Notes: a model not told the origin generated them from the sequence alone. Positions 26,766-36,989 are shown, counted from the first letter of the stretch. The stretch: 64,000 nt of DNA from Aureispira sp. CCB-QB1 (GCF_000724545.1 NZ_JHBV01000022.1:62001-126000), one strand, 5' to 3'. Made by a program: numbers and translations.

Positions 26766-27277
26766 GATAATAGATTAAAAGTTAATAAATAAGTCCATCA
26801 ATTAGTGTTCATTGTTTGCAGCCAAAAGTTAAGCCCTAAGAACAGGAGCAAAATAGAACAAATAGTTTGAGGTTCTACACCAACTAACTTGCTTAAACTA
26901 ACATTTCATATCTAGTAGCTTCGATAAAAAAGATTTACCCTTATTCTACATTCGTTTTTCACCAAATAGCAAGTAAAATATTCCTAATATACGCAAACAG
27001 ATATATTATACATAATTCAAATTAGTTTTTAACCTATAAATTCATAATATACAACTGCATATATCCATTTAAAATACAAGTCGATTAGAGCAACCAAACG
27101 CGCCCCTCCTAACACTCAACAACAAACTGATTAACAACACGATAACTTAAACCAACCATAATATTACACATCAAAAAACATAAATTTTATTTCTTCTTCT
27201 AGTTTGAAAATATAATTCTCTTAAAAGTATCCCAGTGCGATTCTAGTTAAAAAAAAATTTAAACTTTAATAGAGCTT
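26766..27277. other. 510-bp intergenic region, no gene seen
   Basis: AT-rich spacer between two minus-strand genes in the accessory block. No ORF, RNA gene or clear repeat copy recognised. Confidence 0.45.
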
Positions 27278-27715
27278 TCAATCTTTACACAGAGCACTTT
27301 TAAGATTTACACTTCCATTTTTATTATTTCTTACTATTTTAAAGACAGCAGAAGAAGAAGTGTAACAAATTTCACTATATTTTAAAGGTTGTGGACAATT
27401 ACACATTTCACTGTACCAAATTTTAGGAGACCTAGAACTTAAATTTATTTCAACAACTTTTTGATCTTTATTGTAGAAAAACCATAGATTTCCTATTGAT
27501 GCACCAGCAAAACCATAACTATCAGAGTAAGCCCAATACAATTCATCCCATTCAAAGGGCGTTAGCTCTTTTATAACTATAGTTTGATTTTCTTTTAAAG
27601 CAACCTCTAAATTTGAAATAAATTGCTTTTTCAATATTTCGAAATAGACTATTCTACCAATAAAAACGATGACAGGTAATAAAATGATTATGGCAGTAAA
27701 CTTTTTAGGTTTCAT
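27278..27715 (-). CDS. Small single-pass membrane protein, unknown
   Basis: A protein of 145 residues with an N-terminal transmembrane or signal-anchor helix (FTAIIILLPVIVFIGRIVYF) and a ~120-residue exported part. Four Cys (CNCPQ, CYTSS, near-terminal LCK) may form disulfides. No family recognised. No operon partner; in the AT-rich accessory block. Confidence 0.5.
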   Translation of the reverse strand: MKPKKFTAIIILLPVIVFIGRIVYFEILKKQFISNLEVALKENQTIVIKELTPFEWDELYWAYSDSYGFAGASIGNLWFFYNKDQKVVEINLSSRSPKIWYSEMCNCPQPLKYSEICYTSSSAVFKIVRNNKNGSVNLKSALCKD

Positions 27716-27947
27716 TTGACTTAGGTTTTCTCATAAATTATTTGGATTTTATTTGTAGAACCAATTTAGTATTAGGTTTTTAAATTTACTGTTCTATTTT
27801 CTTTTTTCTCCTAAGAATAAGGGTTTTATGGAAATCCTATTTAGTGCTTTAGTTTATGAGGTTGTAAAGATTTTGTTTACACTTCATAAATTTGACTTGC
27901 ACTGAAGTATTTAATATGTTATATTAGGACAATTAAAACAATACTTT

Positions 27948-29006
27948 ATGAAACAATTATTCTATACTACCCTTATCCTTTTTCAGTTTCTAGGATACCA
28001 ATATACACAAGCTCAAGTCACGAATGGTTTAATCGCTCATTATCCATTTGATGGAAATGCGGATGATATAATAAGTACTATTAATGGAACTGTTAATAAT
28101 GCTACATTAACAACTGATCGTTGGGGGAATCCTAATAGTGCTTATCATTTTGTAAATGGGAGTACAAACTCTTTCATTGGTCTAGGAGATAATTTTAATT
28201 CTGTCATTGTCGGAAATAATAAACAGTTTAGTATCTCTCTTTGGTTTAAAAAAGATTTTATAAATCAAGGAATGACATTTATTAGTAAGGTAGGATCTAA
28301 TTGGTGTAATGAAAATAAACATCAACTAGATTTTAGTATACAAAATTCTGGACTTATAAGCTTTAACTATTATGACGCTAGTTCTGGGGTTTTGGCAAGT
28401 GTCGCTGCTACATACGAACGACCCGATACCTTAGTAACAGATACCGCTTGGCATCATCTTGTTGCTACCTATGATGGGACTATTTCTTCTGGACAAAAAA
28501 GAGTAGTCTTTTACCTAGATAATCAAATACTTAGTTCTCAAATAAGTAATAATGGTCTCTTTACACCTTACATAACAACGAATAATGCTCATATGGGAAT
28601 TGGGCATTCTTTAAATAGTCAAGGTGTGCCTTGTGGGAGTGACACCTATGGAACTGATGGAAAAATAGATGATATTCGGATTTATAATAGGGTTCTAAAT
28701 CCTACAGAAGTAGATAGCTTATGCCCTAGCCAATTAACCGCTATCTTTTCTCCTCAATTAACACAAAACTCAATACAAGTATATCCTAATCCTGTAGAAA
28801 AAAACCTCAACATTAAAATTGATTATAATATAACGACAGCTTCTTTAATCAAAATCATTAATCCTCAAGGTCAAACATTAGCTTCTTATAACAATATAAA
28901 TGATAGTTTTTTATTAGATTTTGAATCATTCTCTCAGGGGATTTATTTCGTGCAATTATGGGATGGAAAAGCTCTAATAGGTACACAAAAAATCCTTAAA
29001 CAATAA
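27948..29006 (+). CDS. Secreted LamG-domain protein with T9SS sorting domain
   Basis: A protein of 352 residues. Signal peptide ends near QAQ. Residues ~25-240 are a LamG/concanavalin-type jelly roll: NGLIAHYPFDGNADD, FSISLWFKK, WHHLVATYDGT, KIDDIRIYNRVL. The last ~80 residues (IQVYPNPVEKNLNIKI...GIYFVQL...TQKILKQ) are a type A sorting domain. It should be exported by the type IX system and bind a glycan or protein at the surface. Monocistronic. Confidence 0.82.
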   Translation: MKQLFYTTLILFQFLGYQYTQAQVTNGLIAHYPFDGNADDIISTINGTVNNATLTTDRWGNPNSAYHFVNGSTNSFIGLGDNFNSVIVGNNKQFSISLWFKKDFINQGMTFISKVGSNWCNENKHQLDFSIQNSGLISFNYYDASSGVLASVAATYERPDTLVTDTAWHHLVATYDGTISSGQKRVVFYLDNQILSSQISNNGLFTPYITTNNAHMGIGHSLNSQGVPCGSDTYGTDGKIDDIRIYNRVLNPTEVDSLCPSQLTAIFSPQLTQNSIQVYPNPVEKNLNIKIDYNITTASLIKIINPQGQTLASYNNINDSFLLDFESFSQGIYFVQLWDGKALIGTQKILKQ

Positions 29007-29232
29007 CATTAAACCACTTGATAATGATTTAGTTTTCATAAACAATCAAAGTACACAAAAAATCATAATGAAAGCTAACTGCATTATATAAACAATACAT
29101 ATACAATTATACACATTTAAACCAAAAATGAGCAAACCTCAAAAAAGGAAGCTCACTCCATCATAAATCATTTACAGTTTGCCATTCTTAGTCTACCAAC
29201 AGACATTATCATCCAAAGCATTGTTCATGATC

Positions 29233-29460
29233 TTATTCGAGAGATGCAAAATAAACCGTCACCGTTTCGATTTCCAACTGTTGAAGAATTGACTTCAAAA
29301 TTACCTGGTTTAATTTTTTACTCCACTGAAAGGGAGTAACGTAAATATTTGTTGAGAAATAGTTGCATTTGCCTTTAGAGTAGGCTCTAATTTGAATTAA
29401 TCCTGTTCCGTTTTTACGGAGTTTGTTTTTGTAGTTATAAACTACTGAAAATTGAATCAT
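29233..29460 (-). pseudogene. Truncated tyrosine-recombinase N-terminus beside tRNA-Leu
   Basis: A reading frame of 75 codons. MIQFSVVYNYKNKLRKNGTG and IQIRAYSKGKCNYFSTNIYV, followed by TPFQWSKKLNQVI, form the arm-DNA-binding domain that starts many Bacteroidota integrases; these are normally ~400 residues. Everything after ~residue 55 is unrelated or frameshifted and the catalytic domain is missing. The start faces tRNA-Leu, 190 bp away, the usual arrangement of an integrated element. A more decayed copy of the same start is at 22060-22150. Confidence 0.7.
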
Positions 29461-29650
29461 GAGTTTCCCTTTTTTTAGAAAGTTACATAAAAAACAATCT
29501 AAACGGGGAACAAACGGAGAACAAAAAGCCGTGTAGAAGAATGTAGAAGAAGCAAATACCCCAAAAGTAAAAAAGTAGCAAAAAGTGGTTCAAACAGCGA
29601 TGAAACCTAACTTTTTACTACTTTCTGGTAGCAATGTAAAGCACCTTGAG

Positions 29651-29734
29651 TGCCCCGAGGGGGAATCGAACCCCCACTCCCTTGCGGGAACTGGATTTTG
29701 AATCCAGCGCGTCTACCAGTTCCGCCATCAGGGC
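29651..29734 (-). tRNA. tRNA-Leu (anticodon CAA)
   Basis: 84 nt. Acceptor 5' GCCCTGA pairs with TCGGGGC, with one G-U. The D-arm follows, then the anticodon stem CTGGA/TCCAG around TTCAAAA (anticodon CAA). The class II variable arm contains the CCCGCAAGGG hairpin, and the T-arm is GGGGG-TTCGATT-CCCCC. Discriminator A; CCA is not encoded. Reads UUG leucine codons. A decayed integrase lies just beyond its 3' side. Confidence 0.95.
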
Positions 29735-30004
29735 TTTTTGGTGTTGTGCTCCTTCGTAGAAGCGATTGCAAATATACGGCACTTTTTTAATTCTGCAAAC
29801 TTTTGAGCTTATTTTTCAATATTTTTTTAAAGTTTTTTAATACCCCTTTCCAAGTAAACCACCATAACAACTGACTATCAAAGCCTTATTAAAAAAATAT
29901 TTTTTATGTTTTTTTTATAAAAAGTTTAATCAGCAATAATACTTTGATAAAACAATTGATACAGCACAAGCAACTTATTTTAAGTTGTCCTTTCAAGTAA
30001 TTGT

Positions 30005-32323
30005 TTACCCTTTTAATATTTCCAACACCAATTCCTTGGTCATCTTCCTACCTGCTGCCTGCTTTCGAATTTCCTCAAACTCGAAACGAAAGTCACAACC
30101 AGCTTTCCAGTCACTACAACCATAAGCTTTTTGTCCCTTTAAAACCGTTCCTTTTCCGCACTTTGGACATAGAATTGCATCAGATTGAGAAGTATTTTTG
30201 TTAGGTTTTGGAACAGCTGCTTCCAACTTCAAATTGAAATTATCATCAAAAACAAGCACCCCATCAACTTTCTCTGTATCCTTCTTAAAACCTTTCAATT
30301 TGACAGTTGAACCTTTTGAAACTAAGCGAACCAGTTGTTTTTCTGATAACTTCTTTTTTAAGAACTCAAAAGGAAGTCGAAAGGTACAACCCGTTTTCCA
30401 GTCACTACAACCATAACTCGTTTTTCCTTTCAGCAAAGTTCCCTTTTTGCATTTAGGACAAGTTTGTTCTAAAATGCCTACCGATTTAGTAGCTTTTTTA
30501 GTGGTAGATGTAGGCTTGGGTACGCTTACTTTGCTAGTTTTGGAAGGCGCCGATAAACGACGAACGTAGCGAGCAGCCTTCACTTCGGCTACCAATTGAT
30601 GCACCATACGCTTCATGTCATAAATAAACTTCGCTGCATTATATTCACCATCCTCAATTTCTTTCAATTGCTTTTCCCATTGTCCTGTCAATTCTGCTGA
30701 TTTAAGCAATTCATTTTGGATAATTTCAATCAATTGCAATCCAACTTCTGTAGGAACCAACAATTTTTTTTTGCGTTGAATGTATTTTCGCTTGAATAAG
30801 GTCTCTATAATTGCTGCCCTTGTCGAAGGACGACCAATCCCATTTGCCTTTAGTACTTCTCGAAGTTTATCATCGTCCACTTGCTTGCCTGCTGTTTCCA
30901 TCGCACGCAACAGGCTTGCTTCCGTATACATTTTAGGAGGTTGTGTTTGCTTCTCAACAAAAGAAGGCACATGAGGTCCTGTCTCTCCTTTTACAAAAGT
31001 AGGCAAAGTTTTATCCTCATCCGATTTCTTTTTACTTCGTACAGCCTTTAAAACAACTCGCCACCCTTCTTCTAAGATTTCTTTTCCAGTAGCTTTAAAC
31101 TTCACTTGTTCTACTTCTCCCAAAACAGTAGTATTGGCTACCAAACAATCTGGGTAGAATGCTGCAATAAAATGACGAGTAATAATATCATAAACTTGCT
31201 GTTCTCCCTGTCCCAAACCTTTTTGATAACCTGTTGGAATAATAGCATGGTGATCGGTCACTTTATTGTCATTGAACACTTTTTTTGATTTACGAATTTT
31301 TTTGCCTAGCAATGGTTGAGTATAAGTGTTATAATGACTTAACTTCTGCAAAATACCTGCAACTTTAGGATAAACATCATTCGGCAGAAAAGTTGTATCA
31401 ACCCTTGGGTAGGTCACCAACTTCTGTTCATAAAGTTTTTGTACAATTTTGAGTGTATGGTCAGCCGAAAATCCAAATTTATTATTACAATAAACCTGTA
31501 AGCTGGTTAAATCAAACAATTTTGGGGGTAACTCTTTTCCATTTTTCTTGGTCACTTTGGTGACCTCAAAAGGCTTCCCTTCCACCTTTTTAAACAAAGC
31601 TTCTCCATCTTCTTTTTTAAAGAACTTTCCCTCTGTACAGCTAAATGTTGTTTCTCTATACAGCGTTTGCAATTCCCAGTAAGGCTCAGGCTTAAAATTT
31701 TGGATTTCTAAATGCCGTTTAACCAGCATAGCCAGTGTTGGTGTCTGTACTCGTCCAATCGACAAGACTTGTTTGTACCCACCATAACGCAGTGTAAACA
31801 AACGCGTCGCATTCATACCCAACAGCCAATCTCCTATTGCACGTGAACTGCCCGCATAATATAAATTATCATAATTGGATGCATCTTTTAGGTCTTTAAA
31901 ACCATCTCTAATTGCCTCTGGGGTTAAGGAAGAAATCCATAAACGGAGCACCTTGCCTTGGTATTGGGCTTCTTTGATAACCCAACGTTGAATCAACTCC
32001 CCTTCTTGTCCAGCATCACCACAATTAATTACCACAGAAGCTTTTTTAAATAAGTCTTTGATAATCTTAAATTGCTTTTGTACCCCTCCATTGTCCATTA
32101 ATCGAGTTTCAAATCGTTCAGGCAACATTGGAAGGTTTTCCAAGTTCCACTGTTTCCATTTAGCATCATAATCATCTGGCGCATACAGCGTACAAAAATG
32201 CCCAAAGGTCCAAGTTACTGCATATCCATTTCCTTCATAATAGCCCTCTTTTTTATCTTTAGCACCTATAATAGCTGCGATCTCTCTAGCAACACTCGGT
32301 TTTTCAGCAATACAAACTTTCAT
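30005..32323 (-). CDS. topB: DNA topoisomerase III (type IA)
   Basis: A protein of 772 residues. TOPRIM domain from MKVCIAEKPSVAREIA to NCGDAGQEGELIQRW (E7, D103, E107-E109 region), the type IA core with SIGRVQTPTLAML, and catalytic Y305 in KLVTYPRVDTTFLP. The C-terminus carries two Cys4 topoisomerase C-repeats (CPKCKKGTLLKGKTSYGCSD and CPKCGKGTVLKGQKAYGCSD) that bind single-stranded DNA. It resolves DNA crossings during replication and recombination. This TopB subfamily is common in Bacteroidota, sometimes on mobile elements. It is a full-length gene with its own likely promoter at 32392-32399. Confidence 0.93.
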   Translation of the reverse strand: MKVCIAEKPSVAREIAAIIGAKDKKEGYYEGNGYAVTWTFGHFCTLYAPDDYDAKWKQWNLENLPMLPERFETRLMDNGGVQKQFKIIKDLFKKASVVINCGDAGQEGELIQRWVIKEAQYQGKVLRLWISSLTPEAIRDGFKDLKDASNYDNLYYAGSSRAIGDWLLGMNATRLFTLRYGGYKQVLSIGRVQTPTLAMLVKRHLEIQNFKPEPYWELQTLYRETTFSCTEGKFFKKEDGEALFKKVEGKPFEVTKVTKKNGKELPPKLFDLTSLQVYCNNKFGFSADHTLKIVQKLYEQKLVTYPRVDTTFLPNDVYPKVAGILQKLSHYNTYTQPLLGKKIRKSKKVFNDNKVTDHHAIIPTGYQKGLGQGEQQVYDIITRHFIAAFYPDCLVANTTVLGEVEQVKFKATGKEILEEGWRVVLKAVRSKKKSDEDKTLPTFVKGETGPHVPSFVEKQTQPPKMYTEASLLRAMETAGKQVDDDKLREVLKANGIGRPSTRAAIIETLFKRKYIQRKKKLLVPTEVGLQLIEIIQNELLKSAELTGQWEKQLKEIEDGEYNAAKFIYDMKRMVHQLVAEVKAARYVRRLSAPSKTSKVSVPKPTSTTKKATKSVGILEQTCPKCKKGTLLKGKTSYGCSDWKTGCTFRLPFEFLKKKLSEKQLVRLVSKGSTVKLKGFKKDTEKVDGVLVFDDNFNLKLEAAVPKPNKNTSQSDAILCPKCGKGTVLKGQKAYGCSDWKAGCDFRFEFEEIRKQAAGRKMTKELVLEILKG

Positions 32324-32391
32324 TTATTAATTTTCTATTTATTAGTAGTTAGCTCGGCTTCTATAGTGTCCTTTCAACAAACTATTCTTGA

Positions 32392-32399
32392 CAAAACTA
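32392..32399 (-). promoter_or_regulatory. Possible -7 element (TAGTTTTG) of topB
   Basis: Minus-strand match to TAnnTTTG, with a TTG about 21 nt upstream. It is placed ~70 nt before the topB start codon. Confidence 0.4.
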
Positions 32400-32447
32400 C
32401 CTACTTCTAATACTTCTTCAAGTGGTCAAAATTACAAAAAACTACTA

Positions 32448-33755
32448 CTATTCATAAATCAAATCCAACGTCATTTCCAAAGCTTCCAATTGGTTATAAA
32501 TCCGATACCTAGACAACTCTAAATCAATCAATAGATGATAATGTTCTAATAACTCTATTTTTAACTCCCAATAAGTTTCTAAACTATACTCCTCTGCCAA
32601 GTCCTCTATCAAGGTCTCCCAAAATGCTAAAGGTTCATCTACTTTTTTTCTATTAGGATACAACTCTTCCAATAATCCCTGCAATTGCGTCACCGTTAGC
32701 CAGTTGGTGTCGGTTGCCAACACATCTGCCTCTACATCCTCCCATATTTCGTTGGGTGTGACCAAATGTTCGCATGGCATTTCTAATACACTAGAAAAAA
32801 TAGCCTCAGCATGCAATACGTAGAAGACATTGCCTGTATTGTGGTAAAAGTTCTCTAAGTAATGAATGTAAGCCCGCTTGTCCCAGTCTACCCAATCTCG
32901 TTTAGTAACATCATTGGTCAAGAATATAATTGGCAATTGAGGTTGGTTGATTGCCGTCCATTTTAGCATTTCATGATAAATACAATAATCACCATAAGGG
33001 GATTCAGGTTTTTGAATAAGATCTCCTATTCCTGGAAAGACTTTATTAGGATTTTGATATAAATAAGCATCCACTTTGTGCTCAAAATTCTTTTGATCAA
33101 CTTGATCAATTACTTGCTTTAAAACGTCAAATTCAGCTTTCAGAAACTTAAACTCTTGTTTTTGTAGAGGCTCTAAATGGTTGAATTTTGGTAGCAAATT
33201 TTCTAAATCGTACCGACGTAATTGTTTTTTGCAACGTGCCGTACGTTCTTTGGAGAATACGTTCAGTAGATTCAATATATTACTACTATTTGCATAAGCC
33301 CTCTCCAAATCCTTCTTAAACTCAGGATAAGCTTCTAATACATCTTCATTCTCCTCCAAATAATCTCTTAATTGTTGTTCAACCTTTTGTTGATGCTTGC
33401 TCGGTTGATTTAAGTAGAGTTGTCGACTATAGTTTTGACGCACTTTTTTGAGGTGCTTTTTGTGTTCTCGCGCAACTTGGTTGGGGATGTAAATTTGTCC
33501 TTGATGGTCTTCTAAAAAGGCGTACAATGCCTTTCGAGCAGCTAGGGGCATTTGATAATAACCTAACAAGACGTTGGTATCCAAAAAAACTGCAAACTCC
33601 TTTTTTAATTGTTGTGCCTTCTCAAAATGTGTCCGATATAAGTCAATAGCTTTCTCTTGGACTATTTTATCTTCTTTGTTTAATTGAGTTCCATAACTAA
33701 ACTCATTTCCAATCTTCTTCTCCATTTTATTTTTTAACATGCGCTCAAGAATCAC
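32448..33755 (-). CDS. PIN-like domain nuclease (DUF4935/PIN_8 type)
   Basis: A protein of 435 residues. The first PIN strand is FAVFLDTNVLLGYY (acidic residue near 60). A long basic/helical insertion covers residues ~90-230 (HKKHLKKVRQNYSRQL). The remaining catalytic acids are in SPYGDYCIYHEMLKW and IIFLTNDVTKRDWVDWD, the order expected of PIN_8 proteins. Such domains are metal-dependent RNases. In-frame Met codons at residues 6 and 11 leave the start uncertain. It is not paired with an antitoxin-like gene; neighbours are topB and a histidine kinase in the same direction. A role in RNA turnover or phage defence is possible but not shown. Confidence 0.72.
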   Translation of the reverse strand: MILERMLKNKMEKKIGNEFSYGTQLNKEDKIVQEKAIDLYRTHFEKAQQLKKEFAVFLDTNVLLGYYQMPLAARKALYAFLEDHQGQIYIPNQVAREHKKHLKKVRQNYSRQLYLNQPSKHQQKVEQQLRDYLEENEDVLEAYPEFKKDLERAYANSSNILNLLNVFSKERTARCKKQLRRYDLENLLPKFNHLEPLQKQEFKFLKAEFDVLKQVIDQVDQKNFEHKVDAYLYQNPNKVFPGIGDLIQKPESPYGDYCIYHEMLKWTAINQPQLPIIFLTNDVTKRDWVDWDKRAYIHYLENFYHNTGNVFYVLHAEAIFSSVLEMPCEHLVTPNEIWEDVEADVLATDTNWLTVTQLQGLLEELYPNRKKVDEPLAFWETLIEDLAEEYSLETYWELKIELLEHYHLLIDLELSRYRIYNQLEALEMTLDLIYE

Positions 33756-33804
33756 AACTGGTTATTTTTGAGTAATAACGGCTTAGTTGGGCAAAGGAAA
33801 AGCA

Positions 33805-35994
33805 TTAAACCTGAAAAACTTCCTGAAACAATAATTCGTAATGCGTTCCTTTTTCGGTTTTTAAATGTCGAATGGATCCTTTTAACTGAATGGCTAATCT
33901 TCTTACCAACATAAGCCCTAAAGATTTTGTTGTTTCTAAAATATCTTTACTAAAACAACCAATTCCATCATCACCAATTTCTAATCTAAAATTTGGATAC
34001 TCTAAGCAGCTTAGTTTTACGCAAATACTTCCTTTTTGTTCGTTTGGAAAAGCATATTTTAAAGCATTTGTAACTAATTCATTCACTATCAAACCTAAAG
34101 GAATCGCAGTATCTACATTTAAAGAAATATTAGGTGTTTCCAGTTCGAGTCCAATAGGGCTTTCAGTTCCTTTCATTGCCAAAATTAACCCTTCTACCAA
34201 TCGTTTCAAATAAGAACCATAATTAATCTTAGAAATATCATCGGATTGATACAACATTTCGTGAACCATTCCCATAGCATTAATTCGGTATTGACTGTTC
34301 CTAAAAATCTCCTTGACAGCTTCATTCTCGATAAAACTTGACTGCAAACTCAACAAGCTAGTGATAACTTGCATATTATTTTTGACTCGATGGTGAATTT
34401 CTTTTAGCAACACCTCTTTTTCTAGTAAAGATTCTTTGAGTCTTTCAGCAGCATTTTTGCGTTTTGTAATGTCACTAATAAAACCAATAAAATATTGAGC
34501 CCCTTTTAAGGTCATTTCCGACAATGCCATTGTAATAGAAAATTCTTTTCCATTTTTATGAACAGCACAAACCTCCAAGGCTTGATTTAAAGTAATTCCA
34601 CTGCCGTTTCTTTTATAACTATTCACAAATGCTTTATATTTCGAATAATTCCTTTCTGGACCAATCAATTTATACAGCAATTGCCCTATGGCTTCTTCTT
34701 TTGTCCATCCAAAGATATCAACTGCTTTGGGATTCCACTCTACGATGGTTCCATCTATTTTTAAAATAACAATAGCATCGGGTGCATATTTAAAGATGGT
34801 ACGCACCTGTTCTTCCTTGTCCTTTAAAGCAGCACTAGCAACTTTATCTTTTGTAATATCAGCAACATAGCCATACCACAATGTAGATCCATCTGGCATT
34901 TGAACAGGGGTAGAAGTTCCTCGCATCCATCGCACGCCTTTGCCTGGTATAATCAACCGATAATCTAAGTTCCAATTTTTCAACGTTTCGCGTGACCGAA
35001 CCCCTTCTTCTCGAAACAATTCAATGTCTTCTTCGGGCATGTGTTCAAAATATTTCGTTCCATCTTCCATCAATTCTTGAGCAGTAATACCATGTGTTTT
35101 GTACACACTACTACTCACAAAAGGAAAACAATACGTGCCATCTGGAAATAGTTGAAACTGATAAATCACACCTGGAACCTGTTCGGCATGTCGCAAGAAC
35201 ATTTCACTTTGTTCTTTAGCAGCCAAGTAAGCTTGAATGCTTTTTTTATTAACTAATTGTTGTAATATAATTTGAGAATACCAAGTTCCCTCCCAATACA
35301 TAGATACAATCCTAAAATCACATTTTAGGTAGGTTCCATCTTTTTTTAATACTCGAATATCTGGAATGATGACAACCGACTCAGAAGTTCGCTCTCCTTC
35401 TGTTAAATTTAACAACGTAATATCTTTGGGATGAATTAATGTTACCAAAGGTTCCTTTCCGATTAACTCATCTTCGTCCCAATACCCTAACTGAAATAAA
35501 AAAGCAGAATTGACTTGCTTTATAGCTTTAAAATCGTGAATTAAAATTGCTTCTGGGCTGTTGTAAAACAACGCAGCGTATTCTATTTCTTTTCGCTCTA
35601 ATTCTAGCTTAGTGGCTGCGTGTTGAGCAGCTAGGATCATTTGCCGTTCTACTAAGATGGGCAATAATTCTAATTCATCCGCAAGGATGCAATCACGGGC
35701 TCCTGCCTTTATCCACTCCAATTTAGCTTGCTTTGTAATTGCACCAACAACAAGACAAGGTATCCCTGTCAATTGCCTTTTTAAAACCTCCCCAATAACA
35801 GACGCATAACATTCAGACAATGGTAACTGAACGATTACAACATCAAACTTTTCATTCTCTACAGCGTCCTTAAAAGTTGATACTGTCTTGGCGAAAGTTG
35901 AGATTACGTTGTATTCACTTTCCAGCAATGCCATCCCCTTTGCTGTAGTAGAATCCGCTTCCTTGACCCATAAAATTTTTAAAGGGAGTTTCAT
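33805..35994 (-). CDS. PAS sensor histidine kinase (HisKA_2) with degenerate receiver domain
   Basis: A protein of 729 residues. Residues 1-120 have a receiver-like alpha/beta pattern (LKILWVKEADS...FDVVIVQLPLS...GAITKQAKLEWIKAGARDCI). The phospho-acceptor Asp appears replaced by Gln, and the acidic pair is altered, so it is a pseudo-receiver. Three PAS domains follow (about 140-250, 275-390 and 400-510; e.g. IFKYAPDAIVILKIDGTIVEWN). Then a HisKA_2 helix (KEIHHRVKNNMQVITSLLSLQS, phospho-His) and a HATPase domain (VNELVTNALKYAF, IGDDGIG). No transmembrane segments, so it senses internally. No cognate regulator is adjacent. Confidence 0.85.
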   Translation of the reverse strand: MKLPLKILWVKEADSTTAKGMALLESEYNVISTFAKTVSTFKDAVENEKFDVVIVQLPLSECYASVIGEVLKRQLTGIPCLVVGAITKQAKLEWIKAGARDCILADELELLPILVERQMILAAQHAATKLELERKEIEYAALFYNSPEAILIHDFKAIKQVNSAFLFQLGYWDEDELIGKEPLVTLIHPKDITLLNLTEGERTSESVVIIPDIRVLKKDGTYLKCDFRIVSMYWEGTWYSQIILQQLVNKKSIQAYLAAKEQSEMFLRHAEQVPGVIYQFQLFPDGTYCFPFVSSSVYKTHGITAQELMEDGTKYFEHMPEEDIELFREEGVRSRETLKNWNLDYRLIIPGKGVRWMRGTSTPVQMPDGSTLWYGYVADITKDKVASAALKDKEEQVRTIFKYAPDAIVILKIDGTIVEWNPKAVDIFGWTKEEAIGQLLYKLIGPERNYSKYKAFVNSYKRNGSGITLNQALEVCAVHKNGKEFSITMALSEMTLKGAQYFIGFISDITKRKNAAERLKESLLEKEVLLKEIHHRVKNNMQVITSLLSLQSSFIENEAVKEIFRNSQYRINAMGMVHEMLYQSDDISKINYGSYLKRLVEGLILAMKGTESPIGLELETPNISLNVDTAIPLGLIVNELVTNALKYAFPNEQKGSICVKLSCLEYPNFRLEIGDDGIGCFSKDILETTKSLGLMLVRRLAIQLKGSIRHLKTEKGTHYELLFQEVFQV

Positions 35995-36989
35995 TCTTAA
36001 TTATTTAGAATTGTCTAGTATCTTATTTTAGTCACTATTCGAGATAGTTAAGTAATTCACGAAATTAAACCATACAATAAAGTGAGCTACTTATTACCAA
36101 TTATCATCTATTGATTGAGTTTTTTCCTGCTACACAATACCATTCAACGCTTCCATATATTCCTTAGAGTATGGAATTAAAGTGGGGGCTACTTTTTATC
36201 TTTTTGTTCATACGCTTGCCAAATTAGCTTGAACCAATAACACAAAGGTACTGTTCATAAACATAACAGGCTATCGTAAAGTCGTACCATAAACAATTAA
36301 CAGGCTATTATTTTCAATACCATCCCCATTTTAAAACAACTTTTTAGAAAAAGGGTTATAGACCTTCTTCAATCGATTTATAAATACATACCTTTGTACT
36401 TTGACTATAAGTTTAAACTTCGTTGATTATTATTCGCTACGTTCATGAGAGCGCAAGCTGGGTTTGTTACTCCTTACGGTCGTGAGCTCGCTATGCTCGG
36501 TTCGCTGCTACTATGTGGTTTCAACGCAGTAATATAAGTTTATACACGCTAGTAATTAAAGTCAATGTGTAATAGTTCGCTAAAACCATATGCTTAGTAC
36601 TAACGTTAAACCATATTAGAGATTGACCTTGCTCCTATTGAGATAACATTAATGCCTTACGAGTTTTTTATGTTTTTTGTAATAGAACAAGGAATAAGAT
36701 AATTAGCAGATTACTCTATACATTGCCTTATTTAGAAGGAATATCTAGAATAAATAGTAAGTAATCTTGCCATAAATTTTAGTACTAACAACACAAAAGC
36801 AAAGTAATAGCGAGCTATCAAGAAGCTTTTAAAGTAGTTCATCGCAAAATTTAGCTGTCAACAGATTATTATTTGTTTAAATCAGGCACTTAATACTAAT
36901 TCTTAATGTTAAAGGTGATCTATCATCTTTTCGTTATACTATTCGTTAATAATACACTTTTTAAACCATTTTACAAAATAAAAAAAAGC
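35995..36989. other. ~1-kb intergenic region with one MITE-like repeat
   Basis: AT-rich DNA apart from the repeat element at 36417-36530. A 7-bp hairpin TTCCATA...TATGGAA lies near 36151-36176. No ORF with credible coding potential is seen; the region also contains the upstream sequence of marC. Confidence 0.5.
36417..36530. repeat. MITE-like element with terminal inverted repeats
   Basis: 114 bp bounded by ACTTCGTTGA (36417-36426) and TCAACGCAGT (36521-36530), inverted repeats with one mismatch. It is GC-rich against its surroundings and contains the shared core (CCACATAGTAGCAGCG on the minus strand). A 9-bp direct repeat ATAAGTTTA flanks it at 36407-36415 and 36534-36542, as a target duplication would. 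Confidence 0.6.
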
